Source of the DNA: a virus
IMG/VR virus record: IMGVR_UViG_3300037635_001002
Span: 1 to 26,244 of that record
Strand: one strand, 5' to 3'
Length of the DNA stretch: 26,244 nt
Part shown: positions 6,381 to 12,601 of the stretch, one piece after another
How positions within the stretch are numbered: the first letter of the stretch is position 1
How the letters are laid out: every line of letters begins with the position of its first letter
Position numbers and translations under genes: made by a program
The notes under the pieces: model-generated
Seen by the model: the letters and a program-made list of their open reading frames with translations, nothing else
The model's database searches: none
Told to the model about the DNA's origin: nothing

Positions 6381-7643
6381 TTAATATCCTGATATCCAGT
6401 CTAAAGGTTCGTATTCATCATCTAAATCTTCAAAGTACATCACTGCGTTAGCTATCTGAGCAATTAAACTAACTGAGTCAACCATGTCATCATGCACACC
6501 AGTGGTAGGAAAGTTAAGCAGCTCATCTTTAAACTCTTTAACCCAGTCACCATCACAAAGCTCTACCTGCTTATGCTCAAACCTACCCTGCAAAGCTCCT
6601 ACAACTCTGTCTACCTTGCTTCTGTTACCTATCGCTATTTCTTCTATTCTTGGGTAGATGTTTTGTTTTAACATCATCTCGGTTAAGTAGGGCATAACAG
6701 CCCTCATCAAAGAACCTTTTTCTATTCCAATAACTTGCACACCGTATAACTGGGTGTGCTTTAGGATTCTCTCGCATACCTCTTTAATGTCCCACCTTCC
6801 TGCGTCAACCTTGTCAACCCACCATTTGTTATCGTCTCCTACCTTGACAATAGCTATAGATGTCTGGTCTAAATACTTCTTCTTGTTGCTGGCTTGCTTT
6901 GATACGTTCTCAAAACCTGCCAAGTCCACAGCCATGTAGTAAGTACCATTTTCTGGTTCATCGTCTTTATCTTTTACTACCACCCAGTCTTCTTTAAATA
7001 TGTCTGACTGTGGTGCTTCAAAATTAGCCATGAACTCCTGCCTAAATGCAAACGTAGACATAGTTTCTTTAGCTATTTCAATCTCTTCTCTATCTAGCAG
7101 TGGATTATCAAAGCTAGTAAAATGCCACGACTTCCAATCCTTAACATCTTTCTTACCTAGCTTGTAGAGATCATAGAAGTGGTTACGTCCCTTCGGTGTA
7201 CCAATAAAGACACACTGACCCTTCAAGTCAGCTAACGCTGGTCTAAGAATCTGCTCAAACACTGTAGGTTTAATATCTGCATACTCATCGAGTACAACAA
7301 ACTTTAAAGCTACACCTCGCATCGTCTCAGGTCTATCAGCACCTTTTAACGATATGACAGAACCATTAATCAGTGTTAACTGCATATTATTAACGTGGCT
7401 GCTTGCTATCACTGGATTACCCAGCTCTAACAGTTGCTGCCACATAATGTCTCTAGCCTGTTGTTGCGTAGGGGCTATGTACCAGACATGACCCTTATCA
7501 GCCTCTAACGCAGACACTATCAATCTCCACGCTGCTAGTCTGCTCTTACCTGTCCTACGACCAGCAGCTATGACCTTAAACCTAGACTCATCTGTCCAGA
7601 CCTCTTGTTGCCATGGTAGTAGCTTAATCTTCAGGTCTGACAT
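6381..7643 (-). CDS. terL: Terminase large subunit
   Basis: This 420-residue ATPase-nuclease pumps and cuts DNA during head filling. The N-terminal motor has the adenine-binding region LPWQQEVW, a Walker A AAGRRTGKS at residues 26-34, a Walker B VVLDE ending at Asp119-Glu120, and the coupling motif FIGTPKG near residue 148. The RNase-H-like nuclease has Asp240 (YYMAVDLAG), Glu308 (VIGIEKGS) and the acidic pair in HDDMVDS at 384-390. All key residues are present, so it should be active. It overlaps the methyltransferase-like gene by 20 nt and is followed 1 nt later by the portal gene. Confidence 0.95.
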   Translation of the reverse strand: MSDLKIKLLPWQQEVWTDESRFKVIAAGRRTGKSRLAAWRLIVSALEADKGHVWYIAPTQQQARDIMWQQLLELGNPVIASSHVNNMQLTLINGSVISLKGADRPETMRGVALKFVVLDEYADIKPTVFEQILRPALADLKGQCVFIGTPKGRNHFYDLYKLGKKDVKDWKSWHFTSFDNPLLDREEIEIAKETMSTFAFRQEFMANFEAPQSDIFKEDWVVVKDKDDEPENGTYYMAVDLAGFENVSKQASNKKKYLDQTSIAIVKVGDDNKWWVDKVDAGRWDIKEVCERILKHTQLYGVQVIGIEKGSLMRAVMPYLTEMMLKQNIYPRIEEIAIGNRSKVDRVVGALQGRFEHKQVELCDGDWVKEFKDELLNFPTTGVHDDMVDSVSLIAQIANAVMYFEDLDDEYEPLDWISGY

Positions 7644-8118
7644 TCTTTATAAAAGATACCCAATGAGTATTTGCTTTTTTTCCAGACCTATGACCATACA
7701 AAGGTTTTTCTGCTGTTAGTTTTAAAACTTCTTTTAAAGGTATGTCTACTTCATTCCATTTAAATATTAATGTTCCATTTTTTTTAAGAACTCTAAAACA
7801 TTCAGCAAAACCTTTTGTTAAATCTTCTTCCCATGTTTCTTTATCTAATGATCCATAACTAAAACCAACAACAGATTTTAAAGATATGTTTCTTACATGA
7901 GGTGGATCAAACACAACGTGATAAAAAGACTCATCTTTATATGGCATATCTCTAAAATCATGTATTTGATCTGGCTTAACTTCTTTTTTCCCGGGATTTG
8001 AAGTGCAATGAGACACGTCTAAAAAATCTTTTCTTTGATCTGCGTACAAACATCTTTCATCTTTTTTATCAAACCACATCATTCTACCACCACAACAAGC
8101 ATCTAATACTGGTTTCAT
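7624..8118 (-). CDS. SAM-dependent methyltransferase-like protein
   Basis: The 164-residue protein starts MKPVLDACCGGRMMWFD, which fits motif I of class I methyltransferases (SAM binding, residues 4-12). FDPPH at residues 70-74 matches the catalytic motif IV of DNA N6-adenine type enzymes (D/N-PP-Y/F/H), with His in the last place. ECFRVLKKNGTLIFKW (about 106-121) fits the next strand of the fold. It is short and lacks an obvious DNA recognition domain. It may protect phage DNA from host restriction, but the substrate is unproven. It lies between the two terminase genes, overlapping both (4 and 20 nt), and looks more AT-rich than the terminase. Confidence 0.75.
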   Translation of the reverse strand: MKPVLDACCGGRMMWFDKKDERCLYADQRKDFLDVSHCTSNPGKKEVKPDQIHDFRDMPYKDESFYHVVFDPPHVRNISLKSVVGFSYGSLDKETWEEDLTKGFAECFRVLKKNGTLIFKWNEVDIPLKEVLKLTAEKPLYGHRSGKKANTHWVSFIKNVRPED

Positions 8119-8513
8119 GTATTTTCTTTCGTTACGGTCTCAAACTCTACATCAGTAACTTCTTCTTGTTCTAAAACTTCAGCTTGCTTATCGCCTACCA
8201 TTGATATCTGAATGTTGACGCTACCTCTACCTGCGTCCTTACCCTTGTCAAAGTAGGACATTGGCAGCACTCGATCAATACACATCTTTAAACAAGCCAC
8301 CTGATCCTTGTCATCATTGTCAAGAGCTTTGGTGATGATCGTGTTAATCACAGTCTCACCACTGGTAGCTAACAACCTAGCATGAAACTCTTTTATTCTG
8401 GATGCTTCTCCAGCAGGTCTACCAACCCTGTTTCTTTTCTTTTTAGCTTCAACCTCAGTCTTTCTCGGTCTACCGCGACCCCTTTTTTTAGGGACATTAT
8501 CCTTATCAGACAA
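8115..8513 (-). CDS. Probable terminase small subunit with AT-hook motif
   Basis: This 132-residue protein begins with a very basic stretch containing KRGRGRPRKTE and VGRPAGEAS, AT-hook-like DNA-binding motifs. A helical middle (IKEFHARLLATSGETVINTI) and an acidic tail follow. The small terminase selects phage DNA and recruits the large subunit. The call rests on its position as first gene of the packaging operon, its size and its DNA-binding character. The start is TTG at 8513-8511 with AGAGGA about 9 nt upstream, and no better start lies nearby. A general DNA-binding regulator is the main alternative. Confidence 0.65.
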   Translation of the reverse strand: MSDKDNVPKKRGRGRPRKTEVEAKKKRNRVGRPAGEASRIKEFHARLLATSGETVINTIITKALDNDDKDQVACLKMCIDRVLPMSYFDKGKDAGRGSVNIQISMVGDKQAEVLEQEEVTDVEFETVTKENT

Positions 8514-8606
8514 ATGTTTATCCTCTAATTAGATATCTATGTAGGTTTAGAGGGTCAATGACGGTAATCATTGTTCATAATTCCTCTTAGGCTACATAAA
8601 GGAGGT

Positions 8607-8615
8607 ATCCTAGCA
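8607..8615 (-). promoter_or_regulatory. Extended -10 late promoter for the packaging genes
   Basis: The minus strand reads TGCTAGGATA, an extended -10 element, about 95 nt upstream of the small terminase start. A weak -35 (CATACA, 18 nt upstream) is possible. The head-gene promoter at 3347-3355 has the same TGSTAGGATA string. Confidence 0.4.
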
Positions 8616-8674
8616 TATTTTACTTATTCTTGTATGCTTTTTTTTGTAGGGTACTTATTCTCCTTAGTTCTAAA

Positions 8675-8764
8675 TGAGCTTATCAGTTCTTAACGTCCGT
8701 TAACGTCCCTTAGCGGTGCTTAGAGGTTCTTATCGGTCCTTAACGGTTCTTAGCGGTCAATCCT
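8675..8764. repeat. Array of 10-bp tandem repeats (iteron-like)
   Basis: About nine consecutive 10-bp units follow the pattern GGTYCTTANC, for example GGTGCTTAGA, GGTTCTTATC, GGTCCTTAAC and GGTTCTTAGC at 8715-8754. The first and last units are degenerate and weaker copies reach back to about 8650. The exact 10-bp period puts every unit on the same face of the helix, as in iterons that bind an initiator or regulator in series. Confidence 0.7.
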
Positions 8765-8845
8765 CTTTTCATTTTCACTTTTTTTGTGTCTGTTAGGGTG
8801 TTAATTATACAACACTCAGAGTGACAACCCAGCCCCCCATAAAAG

Positions 8846-8876
8846 TTATCCACATTTTGTCCACAAGTTATCCACA
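8846..8876 (+). repeat. DnaA-box module A (three boxes)
   Basis: Perfect DnaA boxes TTATCCACA lie at 8846-8854 and 8868-8876, with the one-mismatch box TTGTCCACA between them at 8857-8865. All three point the same way and start exactly 11 bp apart. The 17-bp block at 8838-8854 that includes the first box is repeated in module B. Confidence 0.75.
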
Positions 8877-8881
8877 ATCTG

Positions 8882-8906
8882 CTAAATGAGAATGATTCCT
8901 ATTTAG
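8882..8906. promoter_or_regulatory. Fur-box-like palindrome 1 in the origin region
   Basis: Arms CTAAAT and ATTTAG surround the core GAGAATGATTCCT; 10 of 12 base pairs are symmetric. The core resembles classical Fur sites (GATAATGATTATC type). It lies between DnaA modules A and B. Confidence 0.6.
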
Positions 8907-8910
8907 ATTT

Positions 8911-8935
8911 GTAAATGATAATGATTCGCATTTAC
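8911..8935. promoter_or_regulatory. Fur-box-like palindrome 2 in the origin region
   Basis: Arms GTAAATG and CATTTAC surround ATAATGATTCG; 10 of 12 base pairs are symmetric. The left part, GATAATGATT, matches the Fur consensus closely. Its centre is 29 bp from that of palindrome 1. Confidence 0.6.
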
Positions 8936-8951
8936 ATTATGCTCATAAAAG

Positions 8952-8981
8952 TTATCCACAAGTTATACATTTTTATCCACA
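8952..8981 (+). repeat. DnaA-box module B (three boxes)
   Basis: Perfect TTATCCACA boxes lie at 8952-8960 and 8973-8981, with a weak box (TTATACATT) at 8963-8971. Starts are 11 and 10 bp apart and the orientation is the same as module A. The upstream 17-bp block (8944-8960) is an exact copy of 8838-8854. Confidence 0.75.
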
Positions 8982-9042
8982 GGGTGCTTAATAATTTAGG
9001 GAGGAGGATGTGTTTGCGAAGTAGCCTCACAGGACTACACAG

Positions 9043-9062
9043 ATCTCCACAAATCTCCACAA
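9043..9062 (+). repeat. Tandem repeat of ATCTCCACAA
   Basis: The 10-bp unit ATCTCCACAA occurs twice in a row. Each copy matches the DnaA box at 7 of 9 positions and the spacing is again one helical turn, so this may be a third, weaker module of the origin. Confidence 0.5.
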
Positions 9063-9130
9063 TAAGACTTGACATTAGCGCAATTATCAGTCACTAAAAA
9101 ATAACTAGGGAGTCTACATAATCTGTTGAT

Positions 9131-9181
9131 TTATTTATGCTTTAAAGGAATAAATAATGTGTCAAAATAAATTGTTTATTT
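9131..9181. repeat. AT-rich inverted repeats, possible unwinding element
   Basis: TTATTTAT (9131-9138) is complementary to ATAAATAA (9150-9157), and AAATAAA (9165-9171) to TTTATTT (9175-9181). They sit between the origin boxes and the early promoter. Such AT-rich DNA could open easily, but no function is shown. Confidence 0.35.
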
Positions 9182-9194
9182 AGTACGAAAAAGC

Positions 9195-9223
9195 TTGACC
9201 TAGAAATAAAGCGCAATTAGAAT
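9195..9223 (+). promoter_or_regulatory. Early promoter, sigma70 type
   Basis: TTGACC at 9195-9200 and TAGAAT at 9218-9223 are exactly 17 nt apart. Transcription would begin near 9230, about 40 nt before the first early gene. This would let host RNA polymerase start the whole plus-strand operon. Confidence 0.75.
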
Positions 9224-9269
9224 AGAGGTGTGGTAAGGGAATATTAATTAATAAAACAAGGAGAAATAA

Positions 9270-9518
9270 ATGACTAAAGTTAAATCAGAAACAAGCTGGG
9301 ATGGTTACTACTTTCAAGTAACTTTGGATGGTAAGAAGTATCCAAGAGAGCGTGGTGACTGGTACGTCATCTCTAGAGGTTTTGAACCAAAGCAAGCTAA
9401 AGAAGAAGCGATAGAGTTTGCCAAGTGGGAGAGAGCAGGTAAATATATCTCTAGCGCAGGTGTCAAGTACCAGTCTGAAGAACAGTATGAAAAATTCATT
9501 GAGGAGGAGATGTCTTGA
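9270..9518 (+). CDS. First early gene, 82 residues, function unknown
   Basis: The protein begins MTKVKSETSWDGYYFQVTLD, rich in Lys, Glu, Tyr and Trp. A beta-rich first half (YYFQVTLDGKKY, WYVISRGF) precedes a helical C-terminus (EEQYEKFIEEEMS). There is no membrane segment or metal motif. AAGGAGAAATAA precedes the ATG and the early promoter lies about 50 nt upstream. First-expressed small phage genes often act on host functions, but nothing in the sequence says which. Confidence 0.7.
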   Translation: MTKVKSETSWDGYYFQVTLDGKKYPRERGDWYVISRGFEPKQAKEEAIEFAKWERAGKYISSAGVKYQSEEQYEKFIEEEMS

Positions 9519-9697
9519 ACTCTCAGTACAAAGACGTAGAGTACGTCATCATAGCAAACACCTCGGAAGGACATCACGAAGCTGTGATGTTCTTTGAGGA
9601 TCTTAAAGAAGCCAAAAGCTACAAAGATGTTTTGGACTCTACAGTCTACACAATGGTTCGTAGAACCACTACAATTAACGATGAGGAGATCGCATGA
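9515..9697 (+). CDS. Small early protein, 60 residues, function unknown
   Basis: The start is TTG at 9515, sharing bases with the previous stop (TTGA), with a strong GGAGGAG just upstream. The protein (MNSQYKDVEYVIIANTSEGH…) alternates beta-type (VEYVIIANT, VYTMVRRTTT) and helical (FFEDLKEAKSYKDVL) stretches and is soluble. No family is recognised. It is coupled to its neighbours by overlapping stop and start codons. Confidence 0.65.
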   Translation: MNSQYKDVEYVIIANTSEGHHEAVMFFEDLKEAKSYKDVLDSTVYTMVRRTTTINDEEIA

Positions 9698-9786
9698 ATA
9701 ACGGTGGAATGATTTTGTTTTTATGTCTCTTAGCCGCGATTCACGTAGGCATCATGGTCTGGATGTGGCTAGGAGCGTTGTCATGA
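9694..9786 (+). CDS. Small membrane protein of 30 residues
   Basis: The start ATG at 9694 overlaps the previous stop (ATGA), with GGAGATCGC upstream. The peptide begins MNNGGMILFLCLLAAIHVGI and continues MVWMWLGALS, so one membrane helix covers about residues 6-27. The stop overlaps the next start (ATGA again), which supports it as a real gene. A role in the host inner membrane early in infection is possible; the function is unknown. Confidence 0.6.
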   Translation: MNNGGMILFLCLLAAIHVGIMVWMWLGALS

Positions 9787-9962
9787 AGTTTAAGACACCA
9801 TACGAGCAGGGTAAATGTGATTGTCACTACCGAAGGTATGATCGAGATAGGGCTTGCTGGAATGAGAAAGAGCGAGTAGAATATGATAAAGGTTGGGAGT
9901 ACGGTCAAAAAACCAACTATTTTTTTGATGATAACGAACACTATGATGAGGAAAACTACTAA
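9783..9962 (+). CDS. Small charged protein, 59 residues, function unknown
   Basis: I place the start at ATG 9783, which overlaps the stop of the membrane peptide as ATGA. A start 20 codons upstream at 9723 would overlap that peptide out of frame. The protein (MKFKTPYEQGKCDCHYRRYD…) has Cys12, Cys14 and Cys25, a KGWEYGQ motif near residues 36-42 and an acidic tail. The pattern of G, YRR, CW and GW faintly recalls ribosome modulation factor, but this is not firm. It shares the start MKxKTP[YF]xxG with the next gene, so the two may be paralogs. Confidence 0.6.
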   Translation: MKFKTPYEQGKCDCHYRRYDRDRACWNEKERVEYDKGWEYGQKTNYFFDDNEHYDEENY

Positions 9963-10249
9963 TGAAAAATAAAACACCATTTCAATGCGGTCAAGAAGAT
10001 GCTTTTTTCAATCTGGCAAAAAGACCAAGATATGTCTTGGAAGGTAAAGTCTACAAGCTGGTACAATCTCAAGAAGAGCTGGTGGCTCAGTATTACGCTG
10101 GCAGAAGAGATGCTGACCAGTTCTATGACGGAACTGAGAAGAGAATTAAAAGAACCACTGTTTTGTTTGCTGAAGACACTGGTGAGGTAAAAAGAATGAC
10201 CGATGAGGTTGTATGCTCAGGTCAAGTAAGCTCTAAAAAAGGAGACTAA
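9962..10249 (+). CDS. Small early protein, 95 residues, function unknown
   Basis: The ATG at 9962 shares one base with the previous stop. The protein starts MKNKTPFQCGQEDAFFNLAK, then has QYYAGRRDADQFYDG near residues 43-57, a G/Y-rich helical pattern like that of the previous gene. The second half is basic and soluble (KRIKRTTVLF). No metal site or known domain was recognised. Tandem, similar small genes are common in early phage operons. Confidence 0.65.
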   Translation: MKNKTPFQCGQEDAFFNLAKRPRYVLEGKVYKLVQSQEELVAQYYAGRRDADQFYDGTEKRIKRTTVLFAEDTGEVKRMTDEVVCSGQVSSKKGD

Positions 10250-10250
10250 A

Positions 10251-10490
10251 GTGCGTTGTAAATCGTGTGATGTTTTATTGACTGATTTTGAAGCAACTCG
10301 AAAATCAGGAGAAACTAAAGATTATATAGAATTGTGTAATCACTGTTGCGAAGCCTCAGGTGACTTTTTCACGTTCGACAGAAGGGACTTGATGCACTCA
10401 AGCGATGAGAAAAATGATTTTGAGTTTGACCAGTTAGACGAACACGATTACAATCACTTAGGTATTACAGAAATATTTTACGATCTTTAG
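10251..10490 (+). CDS. Small zinc-finger-like protein, 79 residues
   Basis: The start is GTG at 10251, preceded by AAAAAAGGAGACTAAA. The protein begins MRCKSCDVLLTDFEATRKSG and has two cysteine pairs, Cys3/Cys6 (CKSC) and Cys29/Cys32 (CNHC), the ligand set of a zinc ribbon. The C-terminal half is acidic (FEFDQLDEHDYNHLG). Zinc binding is likely; the partner or target is unknown. It lies in the early operon. Confidence 0.7.
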   Translation: MRCKSCDVLLTDFEATRKSGETKDYIELCNHCCEASGDFFTFDRRDLMHSSDEKNDFEFDQLDEHDYNHLGITEIFYDL

Positions 10491-10499
10491 GAGATAAAA

Positions 10500-10697
10500 A
10501 TGGATGATGAATTTTACGATCAAGATGGACATGATGACGGTCAGCAGTTTGCAGACAGTGAGGAGGAGGCACATTTTTATGCAGTAATCTCAGAGTTTTT
10601 AGAGTTGCTGGATATTTACTCACCTCAATTTGTCTTACTGACAATGAATCAGATGATTCAAGAGAGATCAGAAAGCACTCTAAGTAGTGTTAATTAG
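10500..10697 (+). CDS. Small acidic protein, 65 residues, function unknown
   Basis: This protein (MDDEFYDQDGHDDGQQFADS…) is strongly acidic in its first half, with a helical second half (FYAVISEFLELLDIYSPQFV). Small acidic early proteins can mimic DNA and block host DNA-binding proteins, but this is only a possibility here. A GGAGATAAAA site precedes the ATG. It is the last small gene before the AT-rich gap and the primase-helicase. Confidence 0.6.
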   Translation: MDDEFYDQDGHDDGQQFADSEEEAHFYAVISEFLELLDIYSPQFVLLTMNQMIQERSESTLSSVN

Positions 10698-10743
10698 TAT
10701 TAGTTATTATTATTATAATTAGTATTAACTTAAACTAAGTAGT
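10680..10743. repeat. AT-rich spacer with direct repeats before the primase-helicase
   Basis: CTAAGTAGT occurs at 10680-10688 and 10735-10743. Between them TAATTAGTATTA occurs at 10691-10702 and 10716-10727, 25 bp apart. The block spans the end of the previous gene and the only sizeable gap inside the early operon. It may be regulatory; no promoter is clear. Confidence 0.35.
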
Positions 10744-10772
10744 AAATTTTAGCACATAAAAAAGGGTTTGTT

Positions 10773-12407
10773 ATGGGAATTCAATTAAAAGCACATCAAC
10801 CTTGTCCAGATTGTGGATCGTCAGATGCTTTAGCTATCTACGACTGGGGAACAAAGTGTTATGTCTGTGAGGTTGTTCATGTCAATGACAAAAACTTAGG
10901 TGAACATAAAAGGAGAAATATGTCAGTAGTTTCTAACAGCGCATCAGCTTGGAAAGAGGTTAAGACCTTATCTCATCCATCTGAAGATTCAATATTTAAA
11001 TCAGTTCCAGAGCGTGGCATATCAAGAGCTACAATGGAGTTTTTTGGTGTGAAATCAGATGGACAAAACTACTGGTTTCCGTACACCGACAGTGACGGTA
11101 AAATTGTTGCTTACAAAAAACGTGGCATCACTGAGAAAAAGTTTAGCACCACTGGTGACTGGTCTAATGCTCAGTTATTCGGAATGAGTCACTTTACTAA
11201 AGGTGGCAAGTATGTAAGCTTGGTAGAGGGTGAGCATGATTGTAGTGCTGCATTTCAAATGCTCGGATCTAAATTTCCGGTGGTGTCGATCAGGAACGGT
11301 GCAGCCAGTGCCTCAGCAGATGTGCGTAAGTATTACAAGTGGCTCGATAGCTTTGATAATGTCGTAGTGTTTATGGATAACGATGAGCAAGGTAAGGCTG
11401 CTGTCGAGGCTATTACCAAAGTTCTTGGATCTAAAATTAAAGTGTTTAAGCCTCAAGCGGATTACAAAGATGCCTGTGACTATCTGTCCAGAGGCGATGA
11501 CAAGCTCTTCATGGAGACTTGGTGGAGAGCAGAACGTCATGTCCCTGAAGGCATCGTAAGCTCTTCATCGTTGCGAGAAGAGGTTCTCAAAAGACCAACA
11601 AAGTCTCTTGTTCGATATCCCTTCCAAGCACTAGATGAGATGACGATGGGTATCAGGGAAGCAGAGCTTGTGACTGTCACCGCTGGCTCAGGACTTGGTA
11701 AGTCTCAATTTATTAGAGAGCTTGCTTACAGTATCTTTAACCAGACTGATGACAACTTCGGAATCATGTTTCTTGAGGAAGACAAAGCAAGAACTGCAAG
11801 GTCACTGATGTCTTTGCACTTAAACAAACCAATACATTTACCAGACACTGAAGTTTCCGATGAAGAATTAGCAGATGCTTATAATGCTTTGCTGAAGGAT
11901 GATAGGTTCTATTTCTATGACCACTTCGGATCTAATTCAATCGACACGATAGTGGATAATTGTCGCTATTTTGCTCGTGCCTTGAATTGTCGTTATATCT
12001 ACCTCGATCACGTCTCAATAGTGGTTTCAGCGCAGGAAGCGAGCGATGAACGTAAAGCAATTGACGAGATTATGACTAAACTCCGAATGCTTGTTCAGGA
12101 GACAGGAATCACTCTTTTCTTGGTGTCTCACTTGAAGCGTCCAGAGGGTAAGGGCTTTGAGGATGGCGCACAAGTCTCTGTATCAGCTCTTAGAGGCTCT
12201 GGCTCGATAGCTCAGTTGTCGGACATTGTTATCGGCTTAGAGCGTTCTAGTCAGCATCCTGACCTTACTGAGCGCAATACTACACAGGTCAGGGTTTTAA
12301 AGAACAGGCACTCTGGTCAGGTTGGTCCTGCTGGTCGATTACTTTACGATTTAAAGTATGGTAGGATGTGTCAACGTCTTGATGAAGAAGACGAGAATGC
12401 TTTATGA
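10773..12407 (+). CDS. T7 gp4-like primase-helicase
   Basis: The 544-residue protein combines primase and replicative helicase. Cys11, Cys14, Cys29 and Cys32 (CPDC…CYVC) form the zinc-binding domain that recognises priming sites. The Toprim primase domain has VEGEHD (151-156) and MDNDEQG (201-207). The RecA-like helicase has a Walker A AGSGLGKS at 304-311, a Walker B ending at Asp412 (YIYLDH) and a sensor-like LFLVSHLKRP. All key residues are present. An internal ribosome site would allow a shorter product lacking the zinc domain. The gene is followed by a small gene overlapping by 4 nt (ATGA) and then the DNA polymerase, the T7-like order. Confidence 0.93.
   Translation: MGIQLKAHQPCPDCGSSDALAIYDWGTKCYVCEVVHVNDKNLGEHKRRNMSVVSNSASAWKEVKTLSHPSEDSIFKSVPERGISRATMEFFGVKSDGQNYWFPYTDSDGKIVAYKKRGITEKKFSTTGDWSNAQLFGMSHFTKGGKYVSLVEGEHDCSAAFQMLGSKFPVVSIRNGAASASADVRKYYKWLDSFDNVVVFMDNDEQGKAAVEAITKVLGSKIKVFKPQADYKDACDYLSRGDDKLFMETWWRAERHVPEGIVSSSSLREEVLKRPTKSLVRYPFQALDEMTMGIREAELVTVTAGSGLGKSQFIRELAYSIFNQTDDNFGIMFLEEDKARTARSLMSLHLNKPIHLPDTEVSDEELADAYNALLKDDRFYFYDHFGSNSIDTIVDNCRYFARALNCRYIYLDHVSIVVSAQEASDERKAIDEIMTKLRMLVQETGITLFLVSHLKRPEGKGFEDGAQVSVSALRGSGSIAQLSDIVIGLERSSQHPDLTERNTTQVRVLKNRHSGQVGPAGRLLYDLKYGRMCQRLDEEDENAL
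10911..10922 (+). promoter_or_regulatory. Internal ribosome site in the primase-helicase gene
   Basis: AGGAG at 10911-10915 (within AAAAGGAG) lies 4 nt before an in-frame ATG at 10920, codon 50. This is just after the zinc domain (residues 11-32). Starting here would give a helicase-primase of 495 residues without the zinc domain, as T7 gene 4 makes 4A and 4B. Confidence 0.5.
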
Positions 12408-12601
12408 GAAAAAAATATTTAGTTTGGGCTAATGTTTACGGAGGTTGCGGAGAACACTACAATAAGATCGTAGCCAAAGGATCTTGGGCTTATTGTAAAG
12501 AACGATACTATGATTGTTGTGATGACCCAGATGAGTATCGAGGTATTTACATTGAGGAGTACAAATCTGTCGATGGTGAACCAGACTTGGAGGACTTTTG
12601 A
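12404..12601 (+). CDS. Small protein, 65 residues, between helicase and polymerase
   Basis: The protein (MRKKYLVWANVYGGCGEHYN…) has Cys15, a YCKERYYDCCDD stretch near residues 30-41 and an acidic tail; it is Tyr-rich and soluble. The start overlaps the helicase stop as ATGA and its stop overlaps the polymerase start as TTGA, so it is tightly coupled into the replication operon. The Cys residues are not arranged as a clear zinc site. I do not recognise the family. Confidence 0.65.
   Translation: MRKKYLVWANVYGGCGEHYNKIVAKGSWAYCKERYYDCCDDPDEYRGIYIEEYKSVDGEPDLEDF

Larger units (their letters stand above)
8514..9269. other. Control and probable replication-origin region, no gene
   Basis: This 756-nt stretch divides the late (minus) genes from the early (plus) genes. 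From left to right it holds a late promoter element, an array of 10-bp repeats, three DnaA-type boxes, two Fur-like palindromes, three more DnaA-type boxes, a short tandem repeat, AT-rich inverted repeats and the early promoter. A perfect 17-bp direct repeat starting CATAAAAG occurs at 8838-8854 and 8944-8960. No convincing protein gene is present. Confidence 0.75.

Noticed and set aside
8915-9097. Open frame of 60 codons on the plus strand in the control region
   Set aside because: It runs through the Fur-like palindrome, DnaA boxes and tandem repeats, has no proper ribosome site and a composition that follows the repeats.
9008-9097. A 29-codon frame starting at ATG 9008 right after GGAGGAGG
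   Set aside because: The ribosome site touches the ATG with no spacing, and the frame only translates the ATCTCCACAA repeat region.
9069-9098. TTGACA at 9069-9074 as a second early promoter
   Set aside because: The -35 is perfect but 16-18 nt downstream only CACTAA-like sequence is found, so the -10 is poor; the promoter at 9195-9223 is much better.
9158-9183. Tiny 8-codon frame (MCQNKLFI) after AAAGGA before the early promoter
   Set aside because: It lies upstream of the predicted early transcript start and overlaps AT-rich inverted repeats, so it is probably chance.
9723-9782. Twenty-codon N-terminal extension of the gene starting at 9783
   Set aside because: It overlaps the 30-residue membrane peptide out of frame, while ATG 9783 forms the usual ATGA overlap.
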